Counted from the stretch's first letter, positions 11,590 through 24,676 are shown. The stretch is DNA of 64,000 nt from Rostratula benghalensis (GCA_013399305.1 VXAI01000182.1:463452-527451), one strand, 5' to 3'. Made by a program: numbers and translations. The notes: generated by a model from the letters alone, not told the origin.

Positions 11590-14491
11590 CACACACGCTC
11601 TTCAGCACAATCTTTGCGAACTTTCAGACTGAAAAACAAGCTGTTCTTCAAAAAAGAAGTAGTGGGGGTTTCTCCCCTAATATTATGGTACCGAGCACAA
11701 AGGCTGGGTCTGCACACCCTGCTTTGCCACAGCAGCGGGGTTTGGGAAGACCAGGCTCTGTGGGCTGGGAATTCTTCTCAGGGAAACAAACCCAATGAAG
11801 CTCAGTTCAAGATTCCCATGGTTGCAGCAAACAGACCAAGGTCAGAGGAAATGTGTCACACTTCAGGCCTCATTAGCAATCCTTTAAAAACACTTTCTCT
11901 CTGGAATGCCAGGGAGTTGATCTCGAACATTGGTGAAATTAATATGGGATAAAAGTGTTTATTCTGGTACCTTGTGCTGCTATTTTGAAAAAATAGAGGT
12001 GCTGAGCGCAAAGAATAAAATACTTTAATGAACAGGAGAAATAGATGCTCTTCATTCTACACCTCCCTAAATTAAATAATTTCCTTTCAGTTTGCTTAGT
12101 TCCTGAGTGGGAAAATTGCTGTAAGTGGACAAGACTATTAAAAAGAGTTATAGCTGGCATAAATGGACCTTTGAGGAGAGAAATGATAGGACTGTATTAG
12201 AAAAATAGATCTTAGTGCAGCCCAGTGAAACGCAACAGTTTGGGTTTACAATGTAATTTGCAAAACCTGCAGGTGATTGCAGGAACACAGACAGGGTAAA
12301 AAAAATAATCAATAGTGTGAATTATTAAAAAACAGAGGGCCAGATCCTCCATTAATGTGAACTGGCTTGCTCCTTGGCATCTCTATGATATCTAGAGAAC
12401 TACAAGTGAGTTTAGCAAGACAATTTTGAAGGGCAATAAAAGGATGAGACAAAAAACTGTCTCATTATAATTTGGGATGAGTGTAGTACTCGTTAGTGAT
12501 GAAGCTGGGAGTAAATCATTCTGACTACTACAAGAACAAGCTGAAAATTCCCTTAAGCCGTTCTGCTCCATCATATATATATTGTGTGTGGTAAATATAT
12601 TACCAAAAACACTTTGAAAAACGTTTTGGAAGGCTAAAAATACATCCTTGGTGCTATTTGCTACTAAAGCAAAGTTTCTTGGCACCATTCAGGATTCAGA
12701 GAAAACCATTTGAAACACCTGAAATTACCTTAAAATAGTAATTCTATATCTAAAAGTTAACTAAGTGGTCATCTAGGGGGTTTCAATGGAAGATCTGAAC
12801 ACATCCAAGAACCTGCCCACTGTGGGCACCTGACATAGTGGGAGGTGAGCAGTAGCTCCTTGGGAATCTGAGACTTTTCCCTTCCCTCTGGGATGAAGCT
12901 ACAAGGGTGCTCTTTCCAAAGAGTTCAGTTCCCCTGTGCCATCAGGCCTAACTGTGGTTGTTCAGGTTTTTTGAAAATCTGGATATCCACTTGCAAACTG
13001 AGGACGGCTGTGGGATAATTGCATGGAAATATAGTGAAGTTTCTTGGACAAAATTCACAGTTTCCCTGGTGAAGGGCTGATTTTCCCTGATCAAGTTATT
13101 TTTCCAGCAATACTATCCCAAATGATGCCACCTGCAGAAGTGGGCATGCACATCTTCCCCATCCAGCCACAAGAACTCAGAGAGGGGGACAGATCGCTGT
13201 TTCCCCATAAAGCACACAGCAGGAAGCTGCTGCTCTTGGCGGGCTTCACCTTCAAATGAAGGGAAGGAAACTCCCCAGGAGCTGCCAGACTGAATTCAAA
13301 TTAGAAAGCAGCACTGAGCCAGCTGATGGAGTGTGTAAGGACCGGCACCAAAAATCCCTGGGCACCAACACTCCTCTCCTTTCTACATGCCTCAGCAGTC
13401 ACCACTCACCCATTTGCCATCAGAACGATTTGGAGGTAGGATTAGTTTGGGACACATCTGATGGCCTTGGCACACTCTTCAGGGGGATCAGACAGTAACA
13501 TCCTCTTATTCCTCCATAGAGCCATTTGTCAGCAGGTGCTCACAGTCATTCTGGGTTATATAGTATCGAGTCTTTTTTATAGTACAGACTCATTACATTG
13601 ATAATTAATCTGATAATGCCTGTATGGCTGATGTTATCTCCAAGGAACATGCCCCCCCTGCGCCATTAACACACCTCAACACTCATTGTCTTATAGCAAG
13701 GATGAAAATTTCCCTAAACTTCACTCACTCTCCTTCCAGCCAGACTTTGCAGACAACATGAGATTATACTCAGCTGGGTTGTTTTTAAATGTGATTTGTC
13801 AATTATGGAGCCAAGCCTTGTTCTTGTGGCTGGTGGTGGCATTCCCAGTCCGAGTAGATGGGATCCTGGGCTGACAGGTAAGTGAGAGATCCTGCTCCTT
13901 CAGGTTCTTGCTCAAAGCAAGGGGGGGTTGCAGCTCCAGCCCTTGCCAACTCTCTGAACTAAAGCGATGCATCAGGCATCCTGCCTACGCAGGGAACACA
14001 TGGTTATAATTGGCAATCTATGTGGGTCTCAAACTGCAGCCTCACAGATTATTTCATGCTTCACAAATATTAAAAAATTAGGTCCTTAAAATTAAGAAAA
14101 TCCAGCCTCGGGTGAGATCCTTCAGCAGGGTACACTTGATCTTCACCAGGGAACAAAGAGTGTACCTGTGCCTGGCTTTAGGAAAACCCCTGACCAGGGC
14201 ATCCAGCCCCTCTCCAGGTCAAGTAATCCTGTGGGAAAGAGGTTTTGTATCAGCCATACATTATGAGTTTGTGTTTTGTCATTTCTATGTGTCTGAAGGA
14301 ATTGGTTCCTGGGAGACCTTCTGTTTGGGTCTGAAAGATGCGATTTGCCTTGTGTTCCTTGTGCCATTATAAAGTCCTGATACAGGGAAAGGAAAGAAAG
14401 AGTAGACTTGAGAATCAAGGGGAAAGCAGCCCTGAAAGGATTTCTGCTGAAGCAAAAGAAGCCATGCTGTAGCTAGGGAGGAAAATAAATT

Positions 14492-14556
14492 GAAAGAAAG
14501 GAAGGGAGGAAAGGAAGGAAAGAAGGGAAGGGAGGGAAGAAGGGAGGGAGGGAAGA
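14492..14556 (+). repeat. (GGAA/GAAGGG)n purine microsatellite
   Basis: An uninterrupted purine tract of about 65 bases is made of GAAA, GGAA and GGGA units. It is a degenerate simple repeat with no transposon around it. Confidence 0.9.
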
Positions 14557-15429
14557 TGTAAGGAACCGGAATGAGCCCAGCGTGGTGGCTGGAGAGGGCT
14601 GAGCCCGAGGCCCCGCTCCTGCTCCCACCCCTGTAGCTCACCCCGTCATTGCAAAGGGGTCTTGCAGCCCCTGTGAGTGAGAACCATCAAACCCTGGTGG
14701 TGTCACAAGCCTTTAACCTCGAGGTGTTGTGTCTCTGTCAAACAAGAAGGAACGTGGCATGAGGCTGTTTTCCTAAAATGACTGTGATGGTTTGTATTTC
14801 TCACAGTGGGCAGCTCCCTGACACAAAATGCATCCCAGGCAGAGGTAATCAGGGATCCCAGACCAGCAGCCTCACCACACCAACTAACTTTCTCTCATCT
14901 TTCTACCCAATTACATGCTGCAAAATGCTCTCTCTGAAAGTAATTAGGTTGTCTTGCTTAGTCCCTGCACAAGTGATTACAGAGAGATTCTCGCTCCTGT
15001 GAGTGGTGGAATTACTCACAGCAGATACATCCCAGATAAAAGCACCCTCTCTAAGGCCTTAGCGCACTTCAAGAGCTCATTTGTGCTGTTTGATTTTAAA
15101 TACACACCAAAGCTTAAGCTCACGTCGCTTCAGTGCATTGCACTGTCCACACTGCAGGACATCGCTCTGCCTCGGCAGCTGTCAAGAAGCAGAAGAGGAC
15201 AACTGCCATTCAATAATAAAAAAGAAAAAACAATCAAACAACAAAAATCCTGTACCAAAAAATAACACACTGCCATTTAAATGTCTGTATTCTCATAGGA
15301 ACCAGCAAATCTGATTTGAAGAGCCCAAGGCTGTTGGACTACCAGTATTCATGGTGATGCTCAGATGTCTGCTCTCTTGCTCATAGATGGCACAAATAGA
15401 CAGTTTTTTGTTCCCATCTCTAATAAGTA

Positions 15430-15695
15430 TCTCAGGATTTAAGAAATGGCCTCAAGTTGCACCAGGGGAGGTTCAGATTGGATATCAGAAAAAATCTTTA
15501 CACTGAAAAGGTTATTAAGCATTGGAATGGGCTGCCCAGGGAAGTGGTTGAGGCAACATCCCTGGAGGTGTTTAAAAGATGGGTTGACATAGTGGTTAGT
15601 GACATGGTTTAAATGATGGGTTGATGCTTTTTTGTCAGAGTTAGGTTGATGGTGATCTCAAAGGTCCCTTCCAACCTACACAATTCTATGATTCT
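15430..15695 (+). repeat. CR1 retroposon fragment, plus orientation, with intact 3' end
   Basis: The segment contains GGCCTCAAGTTGCACCAGGG, AGATTGGATATCAGAAAAAA, GGGCTGCCCAGGGAAGTGG, CATCCCTGGAGGTGTTTAAA and AAGGTCCCTTCCAACC. It finishes with ATTCTATGATTCT, the characteristic 8-bp-repeat terminus of avian CR1. It is a short 5'-truncated copy of about 266 bp. A 16-base echo (GACATGGTTTAAATGA, about 15601-15616) of the preceding segment suggests a small internal rearrangement. Confidence 0.95.
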
Positions 15696-18686
15696 AACTC
15701 ATGCCAGCTTAACGCAGAGGGAGAATCCAGGCAAGAGGGAGAGAGGGCTAAGTCCAGACCTGCCATTAAATGCAAACACGATGGGTCTGAATGGGTGACA
15801 GGGTCCATGTGGTGTCTGGAGCCCAAGGATGTGTCTCCTGCTGATGGCCCCACGGGGACTCAGGGCTGTGAAGCTCTTTGCTGGATAAAACTGCAGAGGA
15901 GCATGGGCTGTGCTATGGGGAGCCTATTGCATTGCCCCTGAGCTTCCCACCATTCAGATGGGTCTCCCAGTTTAAGTTCTCGGGCTTCACATTTGATCCT
16001 AAGAGGATGTGAGAATCAGAACCCAAACAGCACCCAAATAAAGGCAAGCAGTTGGATAGGAATATTTTTTTTTTCTGTTTTACGACTTTAATAACTGTTA
16101 GATTTCTTCCTGACCAGGGATTGCCTAATCCTCCCCCTCCTGAAGCAATGCAGCTCTGGGCATGGGGAGCTTTACTCCCAGCAACCACTTCCAGACTTCA
16201 TCTGAGTGCTGGGCTGTGTGTGCCCTGCTCTGTAATCATTCCTGAGGCTGCACTGACCAATGGATATACTGCTGAAATGTAAGGCTTTAACTACCCTCCT
16301 TGTTCTCCAGTCACTCTCCTTCTCTTTCTACCCCATATACTTATCCCTTCCCACCACTTTCTTGCATTTTGCTGTCTTATGTCAATTTTAAAGAGTTCCC
16401 CCAGGAACAATTTTATTATCTGTGGCAGAATAGAGGCAGAATTAAATACATTCAGTCGAAGCTGTCGCTCAGATTCTCAGAACAGCCTTTCTTCCACCAC
16501 GGGGCTGTGGGTTTTGTTTACATGGCTCTTCCTGAGGGCCTGATTGCAGGGAGCCAGTGATGGGATTTATGTTGGAATTAGGTAATAGAGGACTCTGCTG
16601 CCTGAGCATTATATAGTGCCTTTTTTGATAGACACGTGGATTTTAAAGGGAGGGGGGGGGATCAGCCAGGTCGTGTGTGGCTGTTCAATGCAGCACTGCG
16701 GTCCAGCCCTGGGTGGTGATGCAGGAGCAAATGCCCAGCCCCAGACATGGTTCCACGCAGGTCCTGGGATGCCGTGGGTCTGGCAGCGCTCCCAGGCCCC
16801 CTCCGTGGCGTGGAAACTGGCAGTGAAACTCTGCAAATGCTGCCCTGTCACTGGTGGCAACCCCTACTCTCAGACCACCTTTTCCACCTCCTCACAGTCA
16901 GAAAGGGTGAAAGAACCCGAGGACCAGATGGGCAGGCAATAGGTAATGGAAGTGCAGAGGAGTTGCTGGGAACCTCCTGACTTCCAGTTGGGATATGAAA
17001 AGCCACCATTCCCCTCCGGGAGCACCTGACATTATTTGAAGTCCTGTTCCCTGCACAGGTGGAGTGGGATGGATGGGGCTTGCCTTCTGCTGCTGCTGTT
17101 TTTTGGGGTGACATGTGTGGCCTCACATTGCACAGGGTTTGGCTGCCTACACCCCACAACCTCTCCTTCCTCCCAGTAATCCCTGTGAACACGTCTGAGT
17201 GGCCCAGGCTCCCCTCAGGTTGTTGTCCCCTCAGTCTTCTCTCTGCCCAGCCCATGCCCTGCTGAAATGAGCCCACGCTCTGATGCGGGGGTGAAACAAT
17301 TTGGAGGTGGGTGAACCTACCTGAAAGTGAAAACTTCATGATGAATACATTTACTATGCAAAAGAAGCTGGTTTTAGGGAAGTCTATTATCTATTCTACC
17401 CTATGCTTATGCAAAGACTTAGAAAAATGGTGTTTGCTCTTAGCTTTTGGAGGGCTTTGCTGCTTCTCTGTCAGTTACGTGGTGCTCCTGAAAAACTTGT
17501 GATTCCTTAACCCCATTACTTTACACAGGCATTCACTGACGTGACACAAGGTCCACAACGGTGTCTGCTGGTGTTTCAGCCTCTACATAGTGTTTACCAG
17601 CAGGAACTAATCCCCCTTCTGCAGCCCAATGTGGTTCACTGGTTTCCCTCACGTGGGGAAACTGAGGCAGGGACTGTCCCCACCACAGCCCAGAGCACAA
17701 GGCGGGTGGGCAGCTTGGGTCTGAAACATGATCCCATCCCTTTTCCTTAAAGAAAAAAGAAAAAAGGTGAGGGATAAATAAATTTTTCATTGCTACATTT
17801 AGCATTTCCTCCTCCCCCCCTCCAACCTGGCAGGAGGATGAAGAAATGCTCGTTTTTTCAGCTTATGTTTTTAAAACCCGGTTCTTTTTTAACTTACTTA
17901 CGTTCCACAGATCTCATCAAATTGGGGATGGACTGTGGGCTGGATCGCCCTGTCTTCTTGATGCTTAAAGTGCATTGTCAGGCTGTGACCTGCTACAAAA
18001 ATCTGCTGCAATTCCGAAGCAATTAGCCAGTGGCTCTGTCTCGCCCGTTGCCATTCATTTATTAATTTTAATATACAAGATGAAATTGTTATAGAATGTG
18101 TTCCATGCATTTTAATCAGGTGCAATATTAGCCGTGCTGGTGGGGTGATGACCAAGGAAAATAGTCCTGGGTGGCCTTTGTTTTCAGAACTGACATTTCA
18201 ATCCACTGCTTGCCCAGAGACACAACATGAGCTTGGTTACATGGGGCTTATTCTGCCTGCAGAGTTTATTTTCGCCTTACAGTATTTGACTGTATTAGTG
18301 ACTGCTATTTGCGGGAGAAAAGGGCTGCAATAACAAAACCCTTGCTGAGACTCCCTGGATAACCCGGGAAGTGCGGGTGTGCGGAGCCGCTCACCACACA
18401 CCTCCCCCGGGGCATCCAGCCCTGGCAAGCGGCGGGGTCCTTCCTGCAGCCACAAATCCCCTGAGCTAATCTCTTGTAAACCAGTTCACCTCCACCAGGA
18501 CTCCCCACTGCCCCAGCGACCTCTTCAGGCTGGGGGTTTGTTTTCTTCCAGCTGCACTGTGCTGGGGAATCGCTCAGCCCTCGGGCGAGTTATTTCACCT
18601 CTGTGCAGGTTTCCTGCACACTTTGGCTGCCCAAAAATTGCCTTCTGCAATCCCATTTTTCCAAGGCACTGTCTTTCTGCAGCATC
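15696..18686. other. Non-coding intergenic DNA with a candidate regulatory block
   Basis: No gene or transposon is recognisable between the two CR1 copies. The block 17870-18150 is unique sequence with several ATTA cores. Confidence 0.7.
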
Positions 18687-19156
18687 TTTTCAGAGGCCTT
18701 CTAGTCCAACCATCAGCCTAACTGACAAAAAACCATAACTAACCCATGTCCCTGAGCACCATGTCAACCTGTCTTTTGAATACCTCCAGGGATGGTGCCT
18801 CTACCACTTCCCTGGGCAGCCCCCCGATGTCCAATAACCCTTTCCATGTAAAAATTTCAACTTGAGGCCATTTCCTCTTGTCCTATTGCCCGTGACCTGG
18901 GAGAAGAGACCAACCCCCAGCTCTCTAAAACCCTCCTTTCAGGGAGCTGTAGAGAGTGAGAAGGTCTCCCCTTGGCCTCCATTTCTCCAAGCTGAACACC
19001 CCCAGCTTCGTCAGTCTCTCCTGATAAGACTTACTCTCCAGACCCCTCACCAACTTTGTTGCCCTTCTGGACCCTCTCCAGCACCTCAATGTCTTTTTTG
19101 TGCTAAGGGGCCCCAAACTGGGCCCATATGGGGCCCACAAAAGCCATATAAGGCCA
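18687..19156 (-). repeat. CR1 retroposon fragment, minus orientation
   Basis: Read on the plus strand this is the reverse complement of a CR1 3' region. It has TAGTCCAACCATCAGCC near the left end, CCTCCAGGGATGGTGCCTC, CACTTCCCTGGGCAGCC, CTCTCCAGCACCTCAATGTC and GGGGCCCCAAACTGG at the right end. The extreme 3' ATTCTATG repeat is missing, so the copy is incomplete at both ends. It belongs to a different CR1 subfamily, or is more diverged, than the 62.5 kb copy. Confidence 0.93.
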
Positions 19157-19360
19157 ATTTCTGTAATAGCACCAAATCCCCATTGAAGCAGAATTAGTTC
19201 TAGCAGCTGGATTATGGCTGTATGGCCCTTCAAGCAGTAGTAACAGTAACAGGAGGGTACTTAGAGGTTACCAGAGTTGCTTCTTCTTGCTTATATGTGG
19301 GTGTTTGTGGGGAGCTCTGGTGTGTGCACGGTGAGGCAGAGAGCTGTCTGCACACCAGGC

Positions 19361-19400
19361 GTGCACACACGTGCACATGCACACACACAGGCACACGCGT
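19361..19400 (+). repeat. Imperfect CA/GTGCACAC simple repeat
   Basis: Alternating purine-pyrimidine dinucleotides (CACACA, GTGCACATGC, GCACACGCGT) run for about 40 bases. Confidence 0.85.
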
Positions 19401-22400
19401 GGCAGCAGATGTGCCAGTCAGAGCCCAGCTGTGCCCTTCTCTCCCCCCCAAAGACAGCCACCCAGCTGCCATTTCTGATGGTGCACACAATCCCTCACAG
19501 TCCTCCTGCAGTTGGAATGGGCCTCATAACAACTTTTTGCAGAAGCAACCACTGGTACCTACAAAACAGCAGCTCTTGCAGGGACCCGAATGTTTTATTT
19601 CCTGCTCCCATTCATAGTCCCCTGCCTTTTCTCGCATTCCCTCCATCAGGCAGGTTATTAATATGTGTCTGTGGGAAAATCAACAGCTGCTTCATCACGT
19701 ACATGTGAAAATATTACTGGAAATAAAAGGGCTGAAGGGATGGCAAGTCATCTCTTTTTTATAGGCAGCCACCACTGTGCCACACAGATTGAATGCGGAG
19801 GGGAACAGCCACAAACCCCTGGTGCTGAATAAAGAGCAGAACAGAATTTTCTCCCCTTCTTTGTTTATTTACTTTGAGGAGGTTGAAGTGACATGTCTTG
19901 ATTTTGTTGTTTGTTTTTTTTTAAAGTGTCTCTGTCATTTTATTAAGGAAGGTCAAGACACAGCAGTAAGCAAATAGTGGGGTATGTTCCAAGCTGGGGT
20001 GACAGGAGCATACACTGATTACTGTCATTTGTATGAGCCAGAGACTTTAACGTCTTAATTACTCATCTTAAGGGCTCAGTGATTATGCCAATTGATCAAA
20101 ACCATCAGAAAAATGCCTTCCCAGGGGATGGCACGGAGCAAGGAGGGAATGTTCCATCTCTAAAGGTTAAGAGACTGCGACACCTCCCTGAACTGGAACC
20201 TGAGAGAGCTTACGCTGAGCCGCGATGACAGAGCCCCACGGGAGCCCACTTCTGCTGACATTGCCTCTTCCCCAGCAAAAATCACAAACCCACTTCTCAC
20301 CCTCTATTATTCTCCTCTAGACCTTCAAGCCTGAGGCTCAGATTGAGAAAAAATGGTTCCTCTGAAGTACCCATTACTTGCAGCATCAAACCAAAACTCT
20401 ACTCAAATGAGCCTGTGCAACCCATAACCTGCTCTTGGCAGCGCCCGACGGCCAACGAGCCTGAGTTTGAGATGCTCATCTCCTGCTTAAATGTGTGGAG
20501 CAGTCCAGATCTCCAAAATCATTGCCCTCTGTGTTTGCATCCTCCTCGCAGTCCCCAGGGACCCTGTCCTGTCTTGAGAGCACCCAAACAACCACAGCTC
20601 CTCCTCAGTGGCAGCTGAGACCCAGCAAAACAAAGTGGCACCCCCAGTAATCTGTGTGCTGGAGGGACCACGACCCATACACGTGGGCTCACCCACACCC
20701 CTTGCACGTGGGAGGCAGCTGGAGTTTGCTCAAGGTACTTGCATGGGAAAGTGCTGGAAATGTTGGTGCATCAAGTGGTTCAAATGTTTCTGGAAAAAGA
20801 CAGGTTCAGGTCCCCCTTCATTAACTTGTGAAAACATATCTGAAAAAAAAAAGATTTTTTTTTTTTTCACTGTTTAGGTACTTTGCTACCACTATAATTT
20901 TTAAACTTCTTTCACCTTTATTTTTGTTTCTTTAACATTTATACTTGTAAATTCCCAAAGATGCTCCAGCTCTACTACAAACATTCTTTTTTTTAGCAGA
21001 AGAAATTATCTTATTCCACTATTCCTCCTCAACAATTCCTTTTTTTTTCGTGATGGCAGGGGGTGGATGGGGGGTAGTGCTTTTCCAGTGGACCAAAACC
21101 CCATAATTCACACAGTGCTTCTACTTGCTGCTATAAAAATAGCCACATCTTCCCAGTGGATTAAGCTGTCTTGCACACCAGACTAGCCAGTCCGGACCTC
21201 TGCCAAACGCTATATTTACATTTCCAAACTAGAATCTGTTTCTAATACATTTTTATGGGCAGTTTTGACCCTTTATATTTATTGTTAATGAGCTTTCATC
21301 TCTATAATAGTCTTTCATCCCCAAGGATCCTGAAGAGTAATTGTAATAACCTGGCATACAAAATATACACAGAAACCAATTTACCCACCACTGAAATGTA
21401 GCCACGACTGGAGGGGCTGAGAATAAGGGACTGGTGAGCAGAAGCCTGTGCAGGCTGTGGTGCTACTCCTGTTTGAGTGACAGGGAGAGCTAATTACCTG
21501 CGCTGGCCGCTGGCCAGACGAGCAGGGTTCACCCACAGGCCTGCAAAGCAGCTTGCAGAGAAGGTATTTAGTGCCTGTGAGGGTTTGGGAGCTTGGGTTT
21601 TCGGGTTGTCCAAAGGCCATGGGTAGCTGTGCAGTCATCCAGCGGGGAGATGGTTCTGGAGGAGCCCCCAGTGTGGGTCTCTGCAGGGACCTGGTGCCAC
21701 CATAGTGTTCAAGCAGTGGTTGGAAAGCCGCTGGCACTGCTGGTGGGCAGCGCTCCTCTTCCCCCAGCAGACAGTACCTCCCTCGGCTTCACAGTCTTCT
21801 GCTGCTCAAAGCCACCTGCAGGCACGGACCTACTGATGCTAAAGGAGAGCTGTGGCTTTGCAGCCCCACGTAGTGTGACTTGTCTCTTTTTAACCCTTGG
21901 GACTGTGAAGAGATAGAGACTCTCTTGGCCATTTCCAGCTGGCCTGCACTGGCCTTCAATCAGGATGGAGGAGGGCAGGGGAGCAGTAAGTAATAATGTC
22001 ACCATCAATCACCGATTGCCACAGGGAAGCCTGGGCCAGCCATTCGTCTAAAACGCCGCTGCCCGAGCGGTGTAAATAAGTTATTGATGGCAGCCCCAGT
22101 TTGCAGCCTTTCATTACTGCTCACACCAGTTAGTGCTCACACTTTGTATGATCAGCACGGGAAGCCACGGGGCGCTTTGTTTCGGGCCCCCCTCCCCCTG
22201 TGCTAATGGGGGTGCTGGCAGCTGCAGTGGCCCCTCGGCACAGGCAGGAGCCCTCGGCGGAGGCCGCGATGCTCATCCCCAGTAGATGGGTCCGGCCACA
22301 GCAGCAGGCTCAGGACCAGGCCAGCCCATCATGTCAGAGCAGGGCAGGGCACTGGCCGTGCCGGGATGAACTCTGTAACCTGTCGTTAAGAGGCTTTTCC

Positions 22401-24676
22401 ATTTCCTCTTGCTCCACTTTTGCCGTTCACGATCTGCCTGGCAAAAGCCTCTCCAGCACTAATCCTGCCCGGGGCCGGGCGGCTCAGGCAGAATGCCACC
22501 GCCTTTATCACCTTCCTGCACTCCAACCCACCGTGGATAATTTTCCATCATGGAGCAACCCACAACTCATCAAATGACCCGTCAGCCACCCTCCCGAGTA
22601 AAGTCATATCCTCAATCAAAAGGATTTTACCTTCTTTGTCCCTCAAAGGGCACCAGCCCCGGTGAGCAGGGGGGCTGAGTCCCAGAGAGCCCTGTCTCTC
22701 CTGGGCACTCATCCAGGGCTCTCGGTGGGATCCCTGTAACACCCTCACCTTTGCTGGTATTTAAAGACAGCAAAGGCCAAAGAGATGGAAGGAAAGAGCT
22801 TTCCCTCTCCCCACCCCGTCCTCTCCTGTAAGTCATTTTCTCTGGCCTATTTTACAGGAACTGAAAATCTATTAGAGGAATAGCTTAATCCGGTTTGACT
22901 GTAATAATTAGGGTGCTTTAAAAAAACCCTGACTAATCGTATAAAATGTGATTGTAGACAGTTCAGTGCACGACCCTTACACTTATCACTTGAGGTATTA
23001 TTACCAACCAGAAACAGCCAGCAAGCACAGAGGAGGATAAAGGGGAGAAAAAAAAAATCACATGCAAAAGGACAGGGACTGTTCCTGTTCTGATCTCGTA
23101 ACAGAGGTGCTGGCAGCACCTTGAGCTGTCTTTGTAAAGTGAAGCCAAAGCATGAAGCTGCCTCCAAGACCCTGGCAGACACCTCTGATTTCACCACTGG
23201 TGTTGCCCCAGAAGCCAGGGGGTCCTGCTGCTGGCACCTCCCCTTCTCACACTGTTTTTCAGAGTCCAAGCAGATTTGAATTAGCAGCACAGAGATTCCC
23301 CACGGGGTATCAGCTCGCTGCAGTCAGCAGATGTTTGCAGCAACAATGGGCAGTTTTTCCACAACAAGCCAGTCTGTATCAGTCAAGCAGGTTATAGTGC
23401 TTTGGGGTCATTGGGTTAGCACAGAAAAGCAATGCTTGGCTGGAAGCAATCTCTTTTTTTCTTGCTTTCAATCTTTTTCAGGCTTCAAGAGCTACAATTT
23501 CTTCCTTCCTTTCCTGAGCTAAGGCTAGGGAGAGCTGAGTTCCCATCACAGCATCATCACCACACCTTTAGTAAAGCTGTTTTGTCCCCACACGTTCTGC
23601 CAGTCATTCCGAAGGATTGCTGCCTGGTCAGGTCACCCTTGTCCCTGGAAGACAAGGCCACTCGTGTGCTGACATTTCTCCGATCACTCCAGATAGGACA
23701 AACACAGTCCAGGCACCATCTCCTGCAAGACTGTTTCAGAGGAGAAATCAACTCTTCCAGTCCCAGTGTTCCATGAGCATATTCTGGGGGAGAATTCAAA
23801 AGGTGAGCCCACTGCAGCAATCTAGTATAACGAAGAAGATCGCTCAAAAGGACTCATGCCTGAGCAAGGTCACTCTTAGATGAGAAGGTGACTTGACTTG
23901 GCCATCACCTGAAAGCTGGGAGAAGCACATCTTGTTCATCAGTACCATTAAGAGCAGAGACTGAGCCCTCATCCAGACGTCAGCTTGCAGAAGCACTGCT
24001 CTGCAGAGCCAGTCAGGAGGTTTAGACTTCACCGGGAGATGACAGCCAGCATGAGACTGTACCAGCACCAATACACTCCTTTAATCAGCATTGAAAACAT
24101 GTGATCAACCTTGAAAGAGGCTTTAAAAGACTGAAATAAGAAGAAGATGCACTACACTTTCAATTTACTCTCTCTCCCTCTCTGTTACCATGATTAAAAT
24201 TTGTGGTTGAACTTGGAAGCTCTACTGCAGCTTGTACAAAAAGCATAATAATAACATTCACAGTAATGGAACTTGCAGCTGGACGACTCACGTTGTTTGG
24301 TTTCTTTTGCTCTCCCATGAGTCTTCCTTGGGTCTTTCTTTTCTCATTTTTTTCCCCCCATTCTGCTCCATATAGATTTTGATCTTTCCTTTATTAAACA
24401 GGAATGGTTATCCCCACTGACTCACTTATCTAATAATAGCTAGAACCTTTTAATTCAAATGATTTGATTCCTGGGGTTTTTAGATTAAAGTAAACATACA
24501 GTTAGAGTATTACTGGGAGAGTGGCAACAGAAATACCACGGTCAAATTATCCTGTGACTCAATTCTGCAAAGCACACTGAATCCCTTTTAATACATTTCA
24601 CAAGTACTCAGTGGTGACCTCTAACACCAGTGGTTTCTCTCCTATGGTAGCTCAAATTCACAACTCTGAATAAGCT

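Larger units (their letters stand above)
8461..15429. other. Non-coding intergenic DNA
   Basis: I see no gene. The stretch 8880-9790 is strongly purine-biased on the plus strand and may be a decayed retroposon, but I cannot name one. Unique AT-rich blocks at 10170-10430 and 13550-13680 look like regulatory sequence. The simple repeats are listed separately. Confidence 0.7.

Noticed and set aside
11315..11632. Proline-rich plus-strand frame
   Set aside because: The prolines come from a CCT/TCC simple repeat.
16848..17339. 163-codon minus-strand frame downstream of NSG2
   Set aside because: It has no family similarity and mixed composition, and overlapping plus-strand frames are equally open. 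It is probably chance in moderately GC-rich DNA.
19230..19708. Several overlapping Cys/His-rich frames
   Set aside because: They are produced by the CA/GTGCAC simple repeat and are open in several phases on both strands.
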